Below, piece after piece: positions 58,753 to 64,000 of a stretch of 64,000 nt of DNA. The stretch lies in contig NZ_QSNG01000001.1 of the NCBI RefSeq assembly GCF_003416765.1, positions 2,010,742 through 2,074,741 on the forward strand, written 5' to 3'. Below the pieces are notes generated by a model, which had not been told where the DNA came from, searched no databases, and was given only the letters and a program-made list of their open reading frames with translations. The first letter of the stretch is position 1. Every line of letters begins with the position of its first letter. The stretch comes from Paratractidigestivibacter faecalis (GTDB taxonomy: Bacteria; Actinomycetota; Coriobacteriia; Coriobacteriales; Atopobiaceae). Position numbers and translations under genes: made by a program.

Positions 58753-59409
58753 ATGGACGCCCAGAGCGCCGCGTTTGACCCCAAGCGCTTTACGGTGGTT
58801 GACCACCCGCTGGTCCAGCACAAGCTCCACATCCTGCGAGACGAGCAGACCGGTACCAACCAGTTCCGCCAGCTCGTGACCGAGCTCGCCATCTTTGAGG
58901 GCTACGAGGCCATGAGGGACTTCCCCCTGGAGGACGTCGAGGTCAAGACCCCGCTCGAGACCGCCAGCTGCAAGCGCCTGGCCGGCAAGAAGGTCGCCGT
59001 CGTGCCCATCCTGCGCGCCGGCCTGGGCATGGTTGACGGCATCCTGCAGCTCGTCCCCTCCGCGCGCGTAGGCCACGTGGGTATGTTCCGCGACCCCGAG
59101 ACCCACGAGCCGCACCCGTACTACTGCAAGCTCCCGTCCGACGTGGGGGAGCGCACCTGCCTGGTGGTCGACCCCATGCTGGCCACCGGCGGCTCGCTCG
59201 TCGCGGCCCTCAAGTACCTCCGAGAGGCCGGCGCCAAGGACATCCGCTGCCTCACGCTGGTCTCGGCGCCCGAGGGCGTCGCCACGGTGCTCGAGACAGA
59301 CCCCGACGTCCGCCTCTACACCTGCTCGCTCGACCGCTGCCTCGACCAGAACGCCTACATCAGACCTGGCCTCGGCGATGCGGGCGACCGCATCTTCGGA
59401 ACGTTCTAG
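58753..59409 (+). CDS. upp: Uracil phosphoribosyltransferase
   Basis: 218 residues. PRPP motif [17 protein letters not shown] and the Upp N-terminus [20 protein letters not shown]. Makes UMP from uracil and PRPP. The ending [15 protein letters not shown] is typical. The ATG follows the rpiB stop with GGAG. Confidence 0.95.
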   Translation: MDAQSAAFDPKRFTVVDHPLVQHKLHILRDEQTGTNQFRQLVTELAIFEGYEAMRDFPLEDVEVKTPLETASCKRLAGKKVAVVPILRAGLGMVDGILQLVPSARVGHVGMFRDPETHEPHPYYCKLPSDVGERTCLVVDPMLATGGSLVAALKYLREAGAKDIRCLTLVSAPEGVATVLETDPDVRLYTCSLDRCLDQNAYIRPGLGDAGDRIFGTF

Positions 59410-59440
59410 GGCAGCGAGAAGCGCGCGCTTCTCGCTGCCC
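59409..59440. repeat. Perfect 32-bp palindrome at the end of upp
   Basis: GGGCAGCGAGAAGCGC followed directly by its complement, no loop. It contains the related GCGAGAAG core in both orientations. It begins at the last base of the upp stop. Confidence 0.8.
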
Positions 59441-59441
59441 A

Positions 59442-59474
59442 GCCTCCTCAGGTCTCCGCTGAGGGGGCTTTTTG
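59442..59474 (+). terminator. Terminator of the rpiB-upp operon
   Basis: GCCTCCTCAG and CTGAGGGGGC pair around a 7-base loop, followed by TTTTT. Confidence 0.9.
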
Positions 59475-59616
59475 GAACCGTTTGGAGCACCAAGGATTGA
59501 CAGCGTCCCGAATTGTGACGAAACGGAGCCATGGAGAAGGTTCTTGTTGATTTTTGACCCGCGTTCAATTACTGTACATGCGGTCAAAAGAGACACGCCC
59601 GGACGGGAGGTGCCCG

Positions 59617-59907
59617 GTGGACATAGCGCCCGAGGTCATGGCCGGAGTTCTGTGCGGTCTGGTCGGTTGCGCCGCCCCCGGATTTCTGTTTGAGCGTGCC
59701 TTGAAAAAGGGTACAAGGGTGAGCGTCGGCCTTGGGGTGGCCAGCATCCTGGCGTCGTTTCTGATGCTCTCCCTGGCCCTGCTCGCGGTGAGGGTCCTTG
59801 CCGCCGAGAAGGTCCTGCCCTTTGGCTGTGCGATGGTTGCGGCCTTCCTGCTCTTCTGGGCTGTGGAGGCCGTGAGGGGTTGGATGGCTGCCAACGGCAG
59901 GCTCTAG
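59617..59907 (+). CDS. atpI: AtpI-like membrane protein heading the ATP synthase operon
   Basis: 96 residues with three hydrophobic segments (GVLCGLVGCAAPGFLF; GLGVASILASFLMLSLALLAV; GCAMVAAFLLFWAVEAV). Weak sequence match; identified as AtpI by size, hydrophobicity and place before atpB. GTG 59617 is chosen because GGGAGGT lies 6 bases upstream. Helps c-ring assembly in other bacteria. Confidence 0.6.
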   Translation: MDIAPEVMAGVLCGLVGCAAPGFLFERALKKGTRVSVGLGVASILASFLMLSLALLAVRVLAAEKVLPFGCAMVAAFLLFWAVEAVRGWMAANGRL

Positions 59908-59934
59908 CCCGCCTGATAAGGAAAGGAAGCGCAA

Positions 59935-60741
59935 GTGAATCCTCTTGACGCCCTGAGCGGTGAGGTCGACGAGCTCGTCTCGAGCTTTACGTCTACGCCC
60001 ATCGTGGGCAACCTGGACACCATTGGCTTCACCCAGTACTCGTTCTGGTTTGCCGTGGCCGTGGTGCTCATGCTCGTGCTGCTCTTTGCCTTCAAGAAGA
60101 AGCAGTCCGCGAGCCTCGTGCCGCAGGGCCGCTTCGTGAACGCCATGGAGTACCTGGTCGAGTTCGTGCGTGACGACATGTGCAAGGGCCTTCTGGGAGA
60201 CACCTGGCGCAAGCACTTCCCGTTCATCGCCTCGCTCTTCCTGGTGGTGCTTGCCAACAACATCGTCGGCATCATCCCGGGCTGCAAGCCGGGCACGGGC
60301 ACCATCTCCACCACCGGCGCCCTGGCCATCGTGTCCTTCGTGTACTTCATCGTCTGCGGCATCAAGAAGCACGGCGCCCTGGGCTACGCCAAGAGCCTCG
60401 CCCCCGCCGGCGTCGCCTTCCCGCTCAACGCCGTGGTCTGGCTCATTGAGGTCTTCTCCACCATCCTGCGCCTGATCACGCTTGCCGTTCGTCTGTTCTG
60501 CAACCTCTTCGCCGGCCACGTCGTCATGGGCACCTTCGCCATCCTGGCCTCGCTCTTCTTCCAGCCGGTGCTGACGGCCTTCTCCGCCGCCGCCGTGGCT
60601 CAGGCGGGCGCCTCGGTCATGTGGGTGCTCATCCTGCTCGTCATCTACGTGGTCGAGATCATGGTCGCGGCCATCCAGGCCTACGTCTTTGCCCTTCTCT
60701 CCGCGGTCTACATCCAGATCGCCGAGTCCGACGAGGAGTAA
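59935..60741 (+). CDS. atpB: ATP synthase F0 subunit a
   Basis: 268 residues, about six membrane helices. The conserved Arg of the proton half-channels lies in ITLAVRLFCNLFAGHVVMG, and the C-terminus has AAIQAYVFALLSAVYIQ. GTG start at 59935 with AAAGGAAGCGCAA upstream. Confidence 0.94.
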   Translation: MNPLDALSGEVDELVSSFTSTPIVGNLDTIGFTQYSFWFAVAVVLMLVLLFAFKKKQSASLVPQGRFVNAMEYLVEFVRDDMCKGLLGDTWRKHFPFIASLFLVVLANNIVGIIPGCKPGTGTISTTGALAIVSFVYFIVCGIKKHGALGYAKSLAPAGVAFPLNAVVWLIEVFSTILRLITLAVRLFCNLFAGHVVMGTFAILASLFFQPVLTAFSAAAVAQAGASVMWVLILLVIYVVEIMVAAIQAYVFALLSAVYIQIAESDEE

Positions 60742-60860
60742 GGCCCAAGCAAGGCAACTCGCGGGCGCACGTCCGCAGTTCATAGCACGTCGCAAGTTTG
60801 TTTTTGGAACTCGCCCCCACAAAACAAGAAAGCAATGGGGCGAATGACAAAGGAGGAACA

Positions 60861-61064
60861 GTGGGAGCTCTCGGTGTCGTTGGTTATGGTCTTGGCGTTA
60901 TCGGCGCTGGCATCGGCATTGGCCTGGCGGCCAGTGGTGTCGCACAGGGTATGGCTCGCCAGCCTGAGGTCCAGGGCCGTCTGTTCACGGTCTTCATCCT
61001 CGGCTCTGCATTCGTCGAGGCACTCGCCCTCATCGGCTTCGTCGTCAGCCTTATCGTTAAGTAA
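60861..61064 (+). CDS. atpE: ATP synthase F0 subunit c
   Basis: 67 residues, two membrane helices joined by the polar loop ARQPE. The ion-binding Glu lies in SAFVEALALIG. The residue aligning with Gln32 of the Na+-type c subunit of Ilyobacter appears to be Ile here, so H+ is the likely coupling ion. GTG 60861 directly follows AAAGGAGGAACA; a longer frame upstream lacks homology. Confidence 0.93.
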   Translation: MGALGVVGYGLGVIGAGIGIGLAASGVAQGMARQPEVQGRLFTVFILGSAFVEALALIGFVVSLIVK

Positions 61065-61091
61065 CTGACGCGGAACCCTTTGGAGGCACTT

Positions 61092-61691
61092 ATGAACAGC
61101 AATACGAGAGGTCTTCTCGCCCGTGCGGGCGCAGCAGCTGCCGCGGCCGTCCTGGCGACGCCGACCTTCGCCTTGGCTGAGGGGGTCGGAGCAGACATCC
61201 TCATCCCCAAGCCCGCGGAGTTCATCCCGGCGCTGATTGCCTTCCTCATCATCTGGATCGTCCTGGCCAAGCTCGTGTGGCCGCAGGTCCTGCAGATGAT
61301 GGACAAGCGTCAGCAGAAGATCCAGGACGACCTTGACGCTGCTGCCAAGTCCAAGCAGGAGGCGGCGGAGCAGGCCAAGGGCTACGAGGACAAGCTCGTC
61401 GAGGCCCACCGCGAGGCCGAGGCCATCATCGCCAAGGCCAAGAAGGAGGCCGAGGAGGAGCGCTCCCACGTGCTCGCCAAGGCCCAGCGCGAGGCCGCCG
61501 ACATCATCGCCAAGGCCCACGGCGCCGTCGACTCGGAGCGCCACAAGGCCATGATCGAGCTGTCCGGCTCCGTGGTCGATCTCTCCGTCGAGATCGCCAC
61601 CAAGATCATCGGCAACGACCTGAGCGAGGCCGAGCAGCGCAAGCTCGCCGAGAAGTACCTCGCGGAAGTGGGCGCCCCCGATGACAAGTAA
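61092..61691 (+). CDS. atpF: ATP synthase F0 subunit b with N-terminal signal-like extension
   Basis: 199 residues. The first 30 (MNSNTRGLLARAGAAAAAAVLATPTFALAEG) look like a signal peptide with an AxA-type end. The usual b-subunit membrane helix (FIPALIAFLIIWIVLAKLVWP) follows at residues 43-63, then the long charged dimerisation helix. Normal b subunits are about 160 residues with one N-terminal helix. TTTGGAGG precedes ATG 61092. Confidence 0.92.
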   Translation: MNSNTRGLLARAGAAAAAAVLATPTFALAEGVGADILIPKPAEFIPALIAFLIIWIVLAKLVWPQVLQMMDKRQQKIQDDLDAAAKSKQEAAEQAKGYEDKLVEAHREAEAIIAKAKKEAEEERSHVLAKAQREAADIIAKAHGAVDSERHKAMIELSGSVVDLSVEIATKIIGNDLSEAEQRKLAEKYLAEVGAPDDK

Positions 61692-62150
61692 GCGTGCGGA
61701 GGCCGAGAAGGTCGAGGCATACACCAGGGCGCTCATGGAGGCCGCCCGCTCCGAGGGACGCGCCAACGCCGACCTCGTGCAGTGGCAGCACGCCCGCAAG
61801 TTCTCCCCGGAGGTCCTGGAGACCCTCGCCGCCATGCAGCGCGAGGACGACCTCGATCTCGTGTCCCAGGTCGCCAAGCAGTACAAGGAGTACCTGGACG
61901 CCGAGGACAAGACGGTCTCCGTGACGGTCACCACCGCCGTCCCCCTGGACGACGACCTTCGCGAGAAGGTCCGAGCCAAGGCCGAGGCCGACCTCAAGGC
62001 TCCCGTGTACCTCGTGGAGCGCGTCGACCCCAGCATCATTGGCGGCATCATGCTCGAGGCGCGCGGCAAGCGCTATGACGCTTCCGTCCGCGCCCAGCTC
62101 GCAAACATCCGTAAGACGCTCTCCTCTTCTTTCATCGGAGGTGAGGAATA

Positions 62151-62151
<1 letters not shown>
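61681..62151 (+). CDS. atpH: ATP synthase F1 subunit delta
   Basis: 156 residues, on the short side for delta (about 180). C-terminal signature [29 protein letters not shown] is typical. Overlaps atpF by 11 bp and atpA by one base, so translation is tightly coupled. Confidence 0.88.
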
Positions 62152-63806
<1,655 letters not shown>

Positions 63807-63812
63807 CAAGAC

Positions 63813-64000
63813 ATGGCGAACCTTCGCGAGATACAGAGGCGCATGAGCTCCATCAAGAGCACCATGCAGATCACTCGCACGATGGAGATGATTTCCACCG
63901 CGAGGATCCGCCGTGCCCTCGAGAAGGCGGAGCAGGCCGAGCCCTACAAGGACGCCGTCACCCGCATGCTGGCCAACGTGGCCAGCGCGGGCTTCGACGC
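63813..64000 (+). CDS. atpG: ATP synthase F1 subunit gamma (3' partial)
   Basis: The visible 62 residues read MANLREIQRRMSSIKSTMQI..., the coiled N-terminal helix of gamma (IKSTMQITRTMEMISTARI). It follows atpA by 6 bp and runs off the window. atpD and atpC are expected next. Confidence 0.93.
   Translation, partial: MANLREIQRRMSSIKSTMQITRTMEMISTARIRRALEKAEQAEPYKDAVTRMLANVASAGFD

Overview
The window is high-GC DNA with dense coding on both strands. It uses many GTG starts and strong AGGAGG-type ribosome sites. It carries a MerR-type HspR in a dnaK-grpE-dnaJ-hspR operon, a DnaJ without zinc finger, a paired-hairpin leader before rpmE, an actinobacterial-style gene repertoire, and aga/PTS and LctP genes typical of gut or oral fermenters. 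I infer a member of the Coriobacteriia, probably Atopobiaceae (Olsenella-like). The genus is a guess; the class is fairly safe.

Layout. 1-9559: the 3' part of a domain-permuted GH3 beta-glucosidase, tadA, tRNA-Ser(UGA), a LemA protein, a lactate permease, an RlmI-type rRNA methyltransferase, a DEAD-box helicase, and metA. 9560-13950 is an accessory or decay zone: a 5'-truncated HTH gene and a 3'-truncated protein-kinase fragment, a lower-GC AAA+/DUF4143 ATPase preceded by four 12-bp boxes at exact 33-bp spacing, yfcE, an IS3-family element inserted between the two arms of a REP-like palindrome, and a truncated XRE regulator. 14000-21650 is the heat-shock block (dnaK-grpE-dnaJ-hspR, then clpB), followed by a second, apparently identical IS copy. 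23311-26460: a PASTA membrane protein, two small hypotheticals and hsp20. dnaK, clpB and hsp20 share one operator, AATCTAA-N11-TTAGATT, most likely the HspR site of this organism.

26578-36659 is a complete N-acetylgalactosamine/galactosamine utilisation region. It holds a mannose-family PTS (IIA, YajC-like, IIB, IIC, IID), a deacetylase (NagA/AgaA), AgaS isomerase/deaminase, a tagatose-6-phosphate kinase and a class II tagatose-bisphosphate aldolase, with a DeoR-type and a GntR/UTRA regulator. Together these take imported GalNAc-6-P to GalN-6-P, tagatose-6-P, tagatose-1,6-bisphosphate and triose phosphates.

36780-53009 is mostly housekeeping: alpha/beta hydrolase, WalJ-like MBL protein, tilS, hpt, ftsH, aminotransferase, PHP phosphatase, exoA, patatin, Sir2, a folP-folK fusion, a divergent biotin-ligase-like protein and coaX. 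It is interrupted at 43.5 kb by a second AAA+/DUF4143 ATPase, again with an upstream array of four boxes, this time at exact 23-bp spacing. 53220-64000: rpmE with a long Ala/Lys/Glu tail, a REP-like inverted-repeat cluster, a membrane protein, prfA, a prmC-tsaC fusion, rpiB, upp and the ATP synthase operon atpI-B-E-F-H-A-G, which runs off the end.

The three observations I would follow first are: (1) the helically phased repeat arrays in front of both AAA+/DUF4143 genes; (2) the strong excess of the 9-mer GGCGAGAAG, which between genes often forms inverted pairs, as DNA-uptake sequences do; (3) the HspR-type operator shared by three heat-shock loci, with most of the regulon lying between two identical IS copies.
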